A DNA stretch of 64,000 nt. Source: Pempheris klunzingeri (lineage: Eukaryota > Chordata > Actinopteri > Acropomatiformes > Pempheridae). Numbering within the stretch: the first letter of the stretch is position 1; every line of letters starts with the position of its first letter. Location of the stretch: positions 8,888,618-8,952,617 of the forward strand of contig NC_092013.1 in NCBI RefSeq assembly GCF_042242105.1, read 5' to 3'. Under the pieces are notes generated by a model. It was given only the letters and a program-made list of their open reading frames with translations, had not been told where the DNA came from and did not search any database. Below are positions 25,286 to 36,130 of this stretch, piece after piece. The translations under genes were made by a program, and so were the position numbers.

Positions 25286-28200
25286 ATGAGGAAATACGGC
25301 TGGAACAGTTTTAAGGATTTAATTTTCAGAAATCCTGCTGTTGTCGACCAGGTAGGAATGTAAACCCGTTTGACCAGACTTTCACTTGATAGTTTAGCAC
25401 ACAATAGTTACATTGAATGACACTGAGGACCTGAGTGTTTGTCTGTACTTCTGATTTTTTTAAAGATACAAAAAAACAATGTAAATCCAAAGAGGAGCAC
25501 AAAACAAAACACATTATTTTATTATTATTATTATTATTATTTTATTTTATTTAGAAAAATGGAAGTGGTCACGCAAGTGAAAATTGTCTTTGGGTGATGA
25601 TGAAGCCTTTTTTCTCCCACAATCTTAATGTGACACAATAGTGGAAATAATCAGATTTCCCAATAAAGACTTACTGTATTTACTTTTCTTAAACATGACA
25701 TACTGTATTTGTATTTAGACGTAACAAGTAGTGACTCTTCAGTTTCAGCACACACTATCCTATGATATCTACATATTTTAGTCAGATATTATTAGATATC
25801 ATCATTCTACTTTTTCTTTTCTTCCTGTAGTTGTTTTTGTTAACATGTTACAGGTACAATATACAACATCTGACACATTTTACACCTTTTATCATAAGTC
25901 TTGAAATGTTTCAATGAGCAGGACCCACATGTGGATGATGGCGAAGAGAACACTGAGCGTGGAAACTGGGCCAGCAAGAAGGAATACATCCTCTCTACGA
26001 TCGGCTACGCTGTTGGACTGGGAAATATCTGGAGATTTCCATACTTGGCCTACAAGAATGGAGGAGGCAAATATTTGGTGTCTAATCCATCAGTGTTGGA
26101 AGTCATGTTTGATAGCATCAGTGTTAATATTGTATTTATTTTATTCCTGTACCACCCAATCTGCCAATTTGAGCAGGTGCTTTTCTCATCCCCTATTTTG
26201 TGATGCTGATGGTGGCTGGAATTCCTCTTTTCTTCCTGGAAAGTGCTTTTGGTCAGTTTTGCAGCCAAGGTCCAATCAATGTGTGGAGAGCAGTGCCAAT
26301 CCTGCAGGGTAAGACTCCCATTCAAGTCTTATGAAAGATGAGTCAGGTACATCTGAAGGTGAGGATGTCAAACACTTTATGAGGATTTGGTTCATTATTA
26401 ACTGCAGAACCAAAAATATGTCTTTTTTAATTACATTTAGGACTTTTTTTATGTGTCCAGACTCACACAGAGCTGCAGTGATTATTGTTCTTTTGCTTTA
26501 CCTTTATAGCCGATGCATAATCATTCAAATCAAAGGTACAAGCTGGATTACAACCTCACAGCAAGAAAATTTAATGGATGCTTTCACAGTTTTTCAAGTC
26601 TGTCACTTGTCAGGTGCCCATATGAACTTGAAATAGGTTTTTCTCACAGTAATTGTTCCTCCTGTTCACACTGGGCATTAAAAGATCCATTCCTTATGTG
26701 CTTTCAATGTAAGTGATGGGGGACAAAATCCACAGTTATCTTTTATTCAAAAATATAATCCAGAGTTTATCCAAAGCTAATATGAGGCCTGGGCAGTCAG
26801 AGTAAAGTGGAGGCCAATGGTTATCTTCCAAAGTTCCAGTCTTTTTAGTACAAAATTCATTCTTTTGGTTGATATCCCTCCACTGTAGCTCAACAGGGAA
26901 ACACTGTGTATAGAAAGACAGAAGAGGGAAGTTCATACTAAAAAGACTTGGGAGGATATTAACTTAATTTGCTGAGGTCTCACATTAACCTTCTGAATAT
27001 TTTTTCACAGAGCAAGGACTGTGGGAATTTGTTCTTCATCACTCACATTGAAAGATCTTTAGGAAGTATGAACAGGATAACAGCAAGCAAAACCTGTTTC
27101 AGTGTTTATATGGGCACCTGATGAATGGTTTCAGACAGACTTGGAAAAACTGTCAACCCACTCTTCATATTTATCTTAAGTTAAACTGAAATGATAAGAA
27201 AAAAACTCAACAGAATACCTGTAGAACTGAATTTGGAATGTTTGGTAGGTTTGTGTAGGTACAGTACAACTAAAAATCACATTTGAGGCAATGAAATCAA
27301 GTGACACTTAAGGATGTAATACTAAGTACAGTTAACATTACAAATACATGATTAACAAAACATTAATCGGTGCAACAAAAGGCTATAATGACACCGGAGG
27401 TCAATACTGTCTTGAGAACTGAAAAGAAATGTCGACTCTCAGACGCTTTTTTTAAAACAAACATCTTTATGAAGGGAAATGTCAGGACAGTTAAAAATAC
27501 ATGCACATTAACTGATAAAGAAAAGTTCAATAAAAAGTAAATTTTTTTTTTATTTCAAAGAGGTTTCTTACAATAAAACTTGATAAAAGCAACAGTGTTG
27601 TATAACCTCTCTCTCTTCCTCCCCAGGTGTTGGCATTGCCATGGTTATCGTGACTCTTATAGTATCAGTTTACTATAACGTCATCATCGCCTACAGCCTG
27701 TACTACATGTTCGCCTCCTTCCAGTCTCCTCTGCCGTGGTCCACCTGCCTCAGCTGGGCCGACAGTAACTGCAGCAACACGCCTATGGGTGCTTTTTTTA
27801 ATCTCCAATTCTTGTGAAGGGGTGTTGATTGAATCTGCTGCTTGATGGATGCTGGTATCAGTGTCTTAGGGTGGGAGTAGCAAATAAAGGATAAATAAAA
27901 GATTGAAAACTATACTAAAAACAGGAACTGCAGGTCAGAGGTGTTTAGTATCAGTGCTTAAAAGTGTTCTCTTGCAATATAAAAGCAGGTTAAAACTACT
28001 TCAGGTAAAGCTTAATAATAAAATGATTCTTCCATTCTGACAAGTTATTGATTGTGGGCCTATATACTCATTACACAGACCCATATTTGTATATATATTT
28101 ACTTTTCTAGTGTACTGCAATGTCAGTGGGGTTTTAGTGGCCAACTGGACTCAGGAAAACAGCACTTGTCCTTCATCCAACATGATCACAGTTCCAGTGC

Positions 28201-31200
28201 AGAGCCCGAGTGAGCAGTACTGGGAGTAAGAATCACACACTCACGCAAACATACATGAATACACACACTTGTTATACTGCTGTGGCTGTACAGTCAGACG
28301 TCTCTCCTCCTCAGTCGTGTGGCTCTGCAGAGATCCAGTGGTCTGGATGAAACAGGACCAGTAGTTTGGCACTTGGCCCTCTGTCTGCTGCTGAGCTCCA
28401 TGCTCGTTGCTGCGGCACTGATCAGAGGCATCAAGTCCTCAGGAAAAGTAAGTAAGTTCTTCCTCACAGCGAATCTTTGCCCACAGGCCAACGTCAGGGC
28501 CAATGCATATTCTAAGCCCACTGCAAAAATCAACAGCAGAATGTCCCGTGATTTTTGTCTAAAGGGTTTTTTGCAATGTGAAAAAAGCAAACTTCTCACG
28601 TGGCTACATGCCAAAAAAGACTCGTTCCATGGAGCTAAAATCCGTGCATTTCACTCAGAGTTTAAAAACATGGGCTTTTGAACATATCTGGTATCATATC
28701 TTAGCTGCCATGAGACAGGACAGGGAGTCCATTGTTTCCAACCACTATCTGTATTTCCCATGTCAAAGGAAATTCCACATTTTGGGATATACGCTTATAA
28801 GCTTTCGTGTTGAGAGGAAACTAAGACCTGATAACACTGTCATGTCTGTACAGTAGCAAGACAAGACAAGAGCCTTTATCCATGCTGTCTGCTCTGTGAG
28901 GCAGCGCTGAGGCAAAGTGGTGCTTTGAGCTAAATACAACCATCAACATATACAGTACAACATATTCACAATGCTTACATACATGTTTAGCAGGTATGTT
29001 TGTCATGTTTATTATTTTAGTTTAATATTTGCTCAGCACTTAACACAAAGTACCATCGAGGCTAATAAGTTTTAGTTTTGTCACAAACCAAAAGTTTTAG
29101 AGACGCTTATAGGTGGATTTGTTGACTCTAGTTAGCTGTTACCCACTTTTCGTCCATGAGTTTTTGTGCTAAGCTAAGCTAACCAGATGCTGACTGTAGC
29201 TTTAAATATTCTCTTTTTAACTCTCATTTTAACAAAAAAAAAGAGCAAGTAAGTTTTAAAGTGTTAAATGCCCAATGGTTCCATAAAAATCTACTCATTT
29301 ATGTGCAGATTTTAGCTAAAACTAGCCTGAGATTACGGTTGTGTGTGAAATGTTAGATGTATATTTACCTTTACATCTGCAGGGCCTGATATTAGAATTT
29401 ATGTTTGAAAGTCAACAGTAACAATGCAAAAAGATATAAATGATTTAATGACTTTTTTCACAGTTTTTACTCTTGGCTTTTGTTTCTCCAGGTCGTGTAT
29501 TTCACAGCTACATTTCCTTACGTGGTGATCGTGATCCTGCTGATCAGAGGTGTGACACTAGAGGGAGCTCGAGATGGGATAGAGTTCTACATTGGCTCTC
29601 AGTCGAATTTGACTAAACTGACAGAAGCACAGGTTGGGACTCAACTATCCCTGCTGAGATGCGCCACAGTACAGTAATCTAAGATTGAGAAATATAACTC
29701 TCCTTTGATTTAAAGCATGTCTGTGTTTTTTTTTTTTAGGTCTGGAACGATGCAGCAACTCAGACCTTCTACTCTCTTTCCATTGGCTGGGGTGGAGTCA
29801 TGACTCTGGCTTCCTACAACAACTTCCACAACAATATGTTCAAGGACGCATTTGTTGTAACACTTACCAATGCTGGTGGGAGCACAGCTACTCTGACTGC
29901 ATTATTTAAATAAAGTTTAAATAATGTATATGTGTATCTTGTTAATCTTTCATCTCCTTCTAGGTACCAGCGTGTTTGCAGGCTTTGCCATATTTTCAGT
30001 TTTGGGTCACATGGCTCACGTCTACAAAATGCCAGTTGGAGAAGTGGTGAAGGAAGGTCAGACGGACACACCATGTGGGCACCAATTAATACGAATTTGT
30101 AAAAATCTCTAGGTGGCCTCTGATGTACTTGTGTCTTTGTCTTTGTACAGGATTTGGCCTGGCATTCATTGCATATCCGGATGCTCTGTCTAAGCTTCCT
30201 ATTTCCCCTCTGTGGTCCATTTTGTTCTTCTTCATGCTCTTGACTGTTGGTCTGGACTCTCAGTTTGCAGGAATAGGTGAGATCTTCAGTTGCCACATTC
30301 AGACCTTTGCTGTTTCCATAGATTGATGTAAATCTCTCTTCCTTTTCATTAGAGGTGATCATCACCTGCCTGATCGATGCCTTCCCCACAATCTTCAAAT
30401 CCAAACGTGCTTTATTGACCATAACAGCATGTTCCGCCCTCTACCTCGTGGGCCTGCCATGTGTCACAAGGGTAGGTCTGACTTAGTGAAACTTAATGTG
30501 ACTGTTGTGTGAGATAGGCCTAGTTACAGTAACTAACTCAGCTTGTGTGTGTGTCTCTGTTAGGCAGGAATATACTGGGTAACTCTAATTGACCAGTTTG
30601 TTGCCACCTGGGTGCTGCTTTTTTTGGCTTTCTTCGAGATCATTGGTGTCTGCTACATATATGGTAAATATGATCAATGTATATCTGCACAGATAAAAGC
30701 TTTAAAGTCCAGCTACAAATGTATGTGTATTCTTCTCAATCTTTCCAGGAGGGAACCGCTTCATCAAAGACATTGAGATGATGCTTGGAAATAAGAGTTT
30801 CATTTTCTGGCTGTGGTGGAGGGCGTGTTGGTTCTTCATCAGCCCCTCCGTCATTGTGGTGAGTCCAGCATCATAAAACATTTGGACATGCCACATGTTG
30901 ATGTGTCCCATCATAGGACACATACACAAGAGCAACATAAAAGAAATAGAAAAAGGTGGCTGTCTGTCTCTGCCAGCTGCCACTGAACTTGTGTTTCAAG
31001 ATCTAAAACTGAATGATGGCAAATCAAATGAATTATATTCAGATTTCATGTTTCAGCTACTTTTGAGCAAATTTAAAAGTGAACATATAAAACTGACCTA
31101 TGTTCAAACAGGCTCTATAAATAAATCTTCAATCTTCTTACACATATACACAACATTAGTTTGGATCATGTTTGATGGATGAAAGTGTCTGACTTTGTTG

Positions 31201-31684
31201 TCTAGGTGATCCTGATCTGGTCTCTGATGACGATCAGGCCCCCCTCCTATGGAGAAGTGCAGTTCCCAGACTGGGGTTTGTCTCTGGGCCAGTGCATGGC
31301 TGTGTTCATCCTCCTCTGGATCCCTGCCGTCGCTGTGTATAAACTGATGAGGGCAGAGGGAAGCATCTGGAAGGTGTGTATGTGTGTTACGATAGCTGAC
31401 AAAATATGGTGGTTCTGAACACCACCTCTTTTACCATTTTTCCTATCATTGCATGTTGAGATTTCTTAATTTCATGAATTCAAAGAAGGAAAAAAATGAC
31501 ACCAACCTCTTAATCTCCACAGCGTCTGAAGTCATTGTGCTCTCCAGCTGAAGAATGGCATCCCTACCTGGACATCCATCGAGGACAACGCTACTCAGAA
31601 GAACGCTGCCGTCGCAGGACAACCCGTGGAAACAGACCAGAAATGAATGTAAATGTGAATGTAATCTCTAGCTCTTGGCTCTGA
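25286..31684 (+). CDS. slc6a14: SLC6A14-like Na+/Cl- amino-acid transporter, copy 1
   Basis: Fifteen exons: 25286-25351, 25922-26066, 26177-26308, 27627-27788, 28111-28225, 28315-28447, 29492-29632, 29740-29875, 29964-30056, 30151-30276, 30353-30471, 30564-30663, 30749-30858, 31206-31373, 31523-31684. They give 635 aa, close to mammalian ATB0,+. TM1 has '[14 protein letters not shown]' (residues 50-63), the Na+ and substrate-binding unwound helix. The large extracellular loop 2 (exon 5) has three N-glycosylation sites. 'VALQRSSG', '[13 protein letters not shown]' and 'HRG-RYSEE' near the C-terminus are close to SLC6A14. Unwound TM6 reads 'YSLSIGWGG' with Trp315. The family carries neutral and cationic amino acids into cells with 2-3 Na+ and Cl-. 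Intron 2 begins with GC (26067-26068); the sister copy has GT there. Intron 6 (1.04 kb) is filled by dispersed repeats; intron 3 (1.3 kb) shows nothing recognisable. An SLC6 glycine-transporter relative is the alternative identity. Confidence 0.93.
25517..25553. repeat. (TTA)n-rich simple repeat
   Basis: AT-only tract of TTA and TTTTA units inside intron 1 of SLC6 copy 1. Confidence 0.85.
28764..28866 (+). repeat. Dispersed repeat family R1 (head), in SLC6 copy 1 intron 6
   Basis: Begins 'aaggaaattccacattttgg' and continues to 'gtcatgtctgtacagtag'. It matches the head of the R1 copy at 14955 in the same orientation. Confidence 0.6.
28880..29075 (-). repeat. Dispersed repeat family R2, inverted
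   Basis: In reverse orientation it shows the R2 order: 'ctctgtgaggcagcgctgag', 'gtgctttgagctaaat', 'tgtttagcaggtat'. It lies between two R1 pieces in the same intron. Confidence 0.6.
29090..29280 (-). repeat. Dispersed repeat family R1, inverted
   Basis: Contains 'gctaagctaagctaaccag' and 'gctgactgtagcttta', the reverse complement of the R1 core, with the R1 head at its right end. It is oriented opposite to the R1 fragment at 28764. Confidence 0.65.
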
Positions 31685-32325
31685 TGTGTGTTTTTGTGTG
31701 TTTACCTGTCGGTTTTCCTCTGTGAACACTTTGAACTGAAAGTTAAAGCTTCATTAAGTGATTTTTGACACTGATTTTCACAGCAGATTCTCAGTATCTA
31801 ATATGTTAGCTAATATGTTAAAACAGATAAATCTTGGCAGAAAAAAAAGTAACATGGGCATCCAAGTCAAGTCTAACACACACTTGTTTTAGTTGTGGTT
31901 TCACCAGCCACTTTTATGTTTCCTGTCCACTGTTTCCTGCAGCAGCAGGCAGCATTCAACAAGCTTGTGTGAGTTCATGTATTTACAGGAAATGAAACAG
32001 AGCCATGTAGGACTCAACCAGACAGACCAACAACAGAAAATAGTAATTAAAAGTGGATAAAAGATACTAGAATAATCATAGTAATGCTTTCATGCTAAAG
32101 AAGGTCATTTAATTTGATGTATATATTTAAAATGCTGTTTAATGGGGCTTAAGAATCACAAAGTGTGTCTGTGGACTTTTTATTTATTTCACTGTCTTTC
32201 ATCCTAAATGTTTAAATGCTCTGTCAGGAGAGACTGTTTCTGTGTCAGTGATGATGCTTGTCTGTTGTCAGTACAGCTCCTGTTCACCACTGCACATCCT
32301 CTGCTCCTCACCTCTGATATTCAAC
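31685..32325 (+). other. slc6a14: 3' UTR of SLC6 copy 1
   Basis: Sequence from the stop codon to the polyadenylation signal at 32326. It has no other recognisable feature. Confidence 0.5.
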
Positions 32326-32331
32326 AATAAA
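32326..32331 (+). terminator. slc6a14: Polyadenylation signal of SLC6 copy 1
   Basis: AATAAA about 640 bp after the stop codon at 31684, in AT-rich sequence. Confidence 0.6.
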
Positions 32332-35300
32332 TGAATTCTTTCTGCATCTGTGGCATGCGATGAAATTATTCAGCCAAGCTAGTGATGCAGCACGAATGAG
32401 GCAGAGGTCAAACTGATTTAAATGCCATATTTATGTAGATCAGATATTTAAAGGCTGATCTGACATTGCTTCAGTGGCAAGGTCTTGCAAAAATCAATCT
32501 CCCAACGTTGACCTGAACTCTTTAAGCTCGTCTTATTATCCAGGTAAGAATTGCATCATGTAGTGTCGTGCCTGTGACTCACCATCAGGTTGCTGTGCTC
32601 TCTGCAATCTCTTTTTTGACAGAACCACTTGGGGGCGCTAAAGTCATAAATAGTGTTAGAGCCCAAAACAATGACACACACACTAAGTTTATTATTTCTT
32701 ATGTGCACCACGCTAAAATGATCCTGATTTACTGCAGCTCTGCAATAAATCCAGCAGGTTATAATGTTCAAACTGTTCTAGAGAGGAGTAGATCAAGTTA
32801 ATTCCTCATAGTGGGCCAGTCTGATATCTGAACTCACCACATGTTACATTTGGACCTAAAATGGATGCCTCTGACTCTTTGTTCACTGGAGAAAGTTCCT
32901 TACAGATGGCAGGGACATGACCAGATTACAGCAGCACCATGAGTGCAAAACCAAGTGTTTGGTGGCTCAAAACGTCATCATGATCCAGTCAAACTGGTCA
33001 CTTTTATTGATCATTCTGCTGCATCTTTACTCTCTTAACACCAAAGACCACAAAGGAAATAAGTCTTGGGTGTCATTGTCTCATCTGTGTCATGTTGTAG
33101 GCGTGTGTCTTTTACTGTGATGTTTCCATTCTTGGAAAAAGTCAAGTAAACTAAATGAAAACTAAAAATGCATCATCCACTGCAGCAACATTATTCACTG
33201 CTGTGGGGAGAGGTCTCAATTCTAGCAAAACCAGATAAACCGAAGATGTGTGTGTGTGTGTGTGAGAGTGTGTGCGTGTTAGAGACATTTGTTATCCAGT
33301 ATTTGCTGATGTGTCACTTCATATTTACAAAAGAACTTCTCAGTATGTGTGAACAGCAAAATAATATTTGATTAAGCCTATGGGCTAATAATAGCTGTCA
33401 GAGCAAACGTCTGTGTGTGTGCGCGCGTGTGTGTGTGTGTGTGTGTGTGTGTGGTGCTTCATAACATCACATATTCACTGGCGTGTTCATGTAAGAGTGT
33501 GTTGTATGGGTGTATTTCTTCATATAATATGCTTTTTATTGCATTTAAAGTGTGTTTAAGATTAGGATTAAAACCTCCCCTGTTTTTTCTTTTTATTTCC
33601 ATCTCATCTAATGCTTAGCATTAGCATTTCCCAAACTCAATTCTTTGTACTTCAGAACCGAACAAAGCAAGAGGAGGTACATCTGAGAAGAAGAAGAGAC
33701 CCAGTAGAATAAAACAAAATATATTGTGGTGAAAGATGAATGAATGCAGGATTCAGACTTCTTCCTAAAGTAAAAGAAGCAACACCACACTACAAAAATA
33801 CTGCATCACTAGTAAAAGCCTGCAATCTAAGGATTATATAATAATCTAAACTTCAATATAGAATTTATGTTAATTATGCAGAATAGTACCATCTGTTAGC
33901 ATATACTTGCACAATATATCGTACTTAATCATAAAAGCGATCATTAATCTGAAATATCCCCTTACCTGAATTTAAGATAATTTGATTGGTTAGTAATCTA
34001 ATCAACAGAAAGTGAACAAAAAGTGTCTTCAATAATTTCAGGTCAAAGCTGCGATCATGAGAAATGTTTGAACACACACACGTCGGCACTCTGAGGCATT
34101 CACTGGTCCTCTCTCCTTCTCTATTGTATTAATGTAACTGGTGCAATTATTTGCTCATTCGCTTCAACTTTTTTATTAACATGTGTTTTTGGTAGTTTAT
34201 TTTTACAACAGACAAAAAAACACAGATTGTTAATAACCATTATTGCTGTCTTTCTTAAGATGAATAAAATCATGGAGTAACCATTATTGTAATGTTTAGA
34301 CGGTACTTAATACATATGTTTGAGTTAATTTATCAAAAATATATCTACAATGTTGTCACAGCTAACAATTCATACACTTATGCGTTTAAAATTTCAGCAT
34401 CAGCATCTTTAAAACTTTTTCTCCTGAATCTACCTCTGTAGTTTTTCTCACATTTACCTGTCTGAGTCTTTCTGGCCTCTGATTGGTTAGTTCAGTCACA
34501 TGTGCGTTAAAAACCAGGAAGTGTTAATGTTGTGAAGCTGATGAAGAAACTTTCATGAGAAAGTTACGTGTCTCCATCCTGCTGTTTCCTCTCAATAAAA
34601 ATTATGATCCAACCACATATTACTTTTGAATATTTATTTTCAGCCAATGACCTCAGTTCACAGTTTTCTGTCAAATAAAAACACCTTAACAGGTGTTCAC
34701 CTTTCAGTGAGCGATGCCATCAGCTTTGTTTGTCACCACTGAGTGTTTACCAGTGTGTCTTGTTTGTTAAACCTCCCAGTGTGTGAACAATACAGAGAGT
34801 ATTTGATCAAGCTGAGGGGCTCATTGTCTCAGCAGCTGACCCTGTGTGTGTCTTCGCTCTAATCAGCTGCAGAATAGAAGTTGTTAATAAGTAGTAGTTA
34901 CTAATCCACCAGTTACTAATATAGTTACTTTTCAGTTCAAGATTTTATAGGTAAAACGAATGATTACTTTAACAAAATTGAATTGTTGTAGATTAAACTA
35001 TACCCGGCAGTTTAACAAGTCTCATTTTTTAACTTTAAAAAACAAAAAATATTTTAACAAAAGATTCTGCTATTATATTCAAGTGGTGAATATTTAACTC
35101 TAAATCAAAATCAGAGCTAATTAGACCAGTGGACGAAGAAGACGTCTTCATATTACATTTCAGTGCTGCATCTATTTTATGTATACTTCTTTTTTTTCGA
35201 TAATTTCGATAAGATAATTAGCTAGATGGTCCCCGTCAGCCTCCAGTGGTTCCTGGCAGTGAGCTGACTGCCCTCCTGCTGCCCACACCAGGCCAAACTG

Positions 35301-35543
35301 AGGACAAAGAGGTCGCTGGGAGTGAATAATGTCTGCAGAATCACCGCCTTAAAACTCACTTCAAAGCTTGAACCTTGAAGCGTTAAACTGACAGACAGAC
35401 TTTTGCAGGCAGATCCACCTGCAGATGAACGGCAGCCTGTCTCTCTGAAGGTGTTTGCAGGAATCCAGTTTGGTCGGTGTAACCTGACAGTTTTTTTCAA
35501 TTTTAATTTTATTCTGTAGACCATCAGAAGCAGCTGAAACGAA
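32332..35543. other. Spacer between the tandem transporter genes
   Basis: No coding exon recognised. It includes (GT)n runs at about 33248-33266 and 33412-33452. A pyrimidine-rich acceptor-like site ('tattctgtag') ends about 15 bp before the copy 2 ATG, so copy 2 may have an untranslated first exon in this spacer. Confidence 0.5.
33412..33452. repeat. (GT)n microsatellite
   Basis: GT run with a GCGCGC interruption near its left end. Confidence 0.9.
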
Positions 35544-36080
35544 ATGTGGAAGTATGGCTGGAACACTTCCAAGGATCCTGCTATTCTTGCTGATCAGGTA
35601 AGAGGATTGTTCGACATCTATATATTAGTAACAAACTGTAGCCTGGTTTCTTCTATTATTTATCACAGTGTTTAAAATATGCATTATTCACATCGCTGAT
35701 TGAAGTGACAGCCAAGTATTGGCTAGTTTGTTAGACAGATGGTTCAGTTTGCTACAAACACAACAAAAGATGGAGAAATATATACAGCAATATACAGCAG
35801 CCTTGCATGCCACCATTTATGTCCTATATTTAATATGATAACATTAGGATGATTTATCTACCTTCTGCTACAGCGGTCGTGTGATGGATAAATGCACAGA
35901 TGTGTTTCCCCTCAGAGGTTGAGTTTGAACATTTGCTTGATCCATTAAACTTCTTATTCAACATGATGATGGTAGCAGGTGTCATTCAAAGGGCTGTTAA
36001 CAGACCAAAAGGGAATTTCTCTGTTTTTATGATGATTCCAAGTGGGAGGTGACAAGTGCGTTTTATACACCACCATGTGT

Positions 36081-36130
<50 letters not shown>

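Noticed and set aside
29814-30422. 202-residue minus-strand reading frame
   Set aside because: It lies antisense to exons 8-11 of SLC6 copy 1, whose frame, splice sites and family match are clear. Its translation resembles no family.
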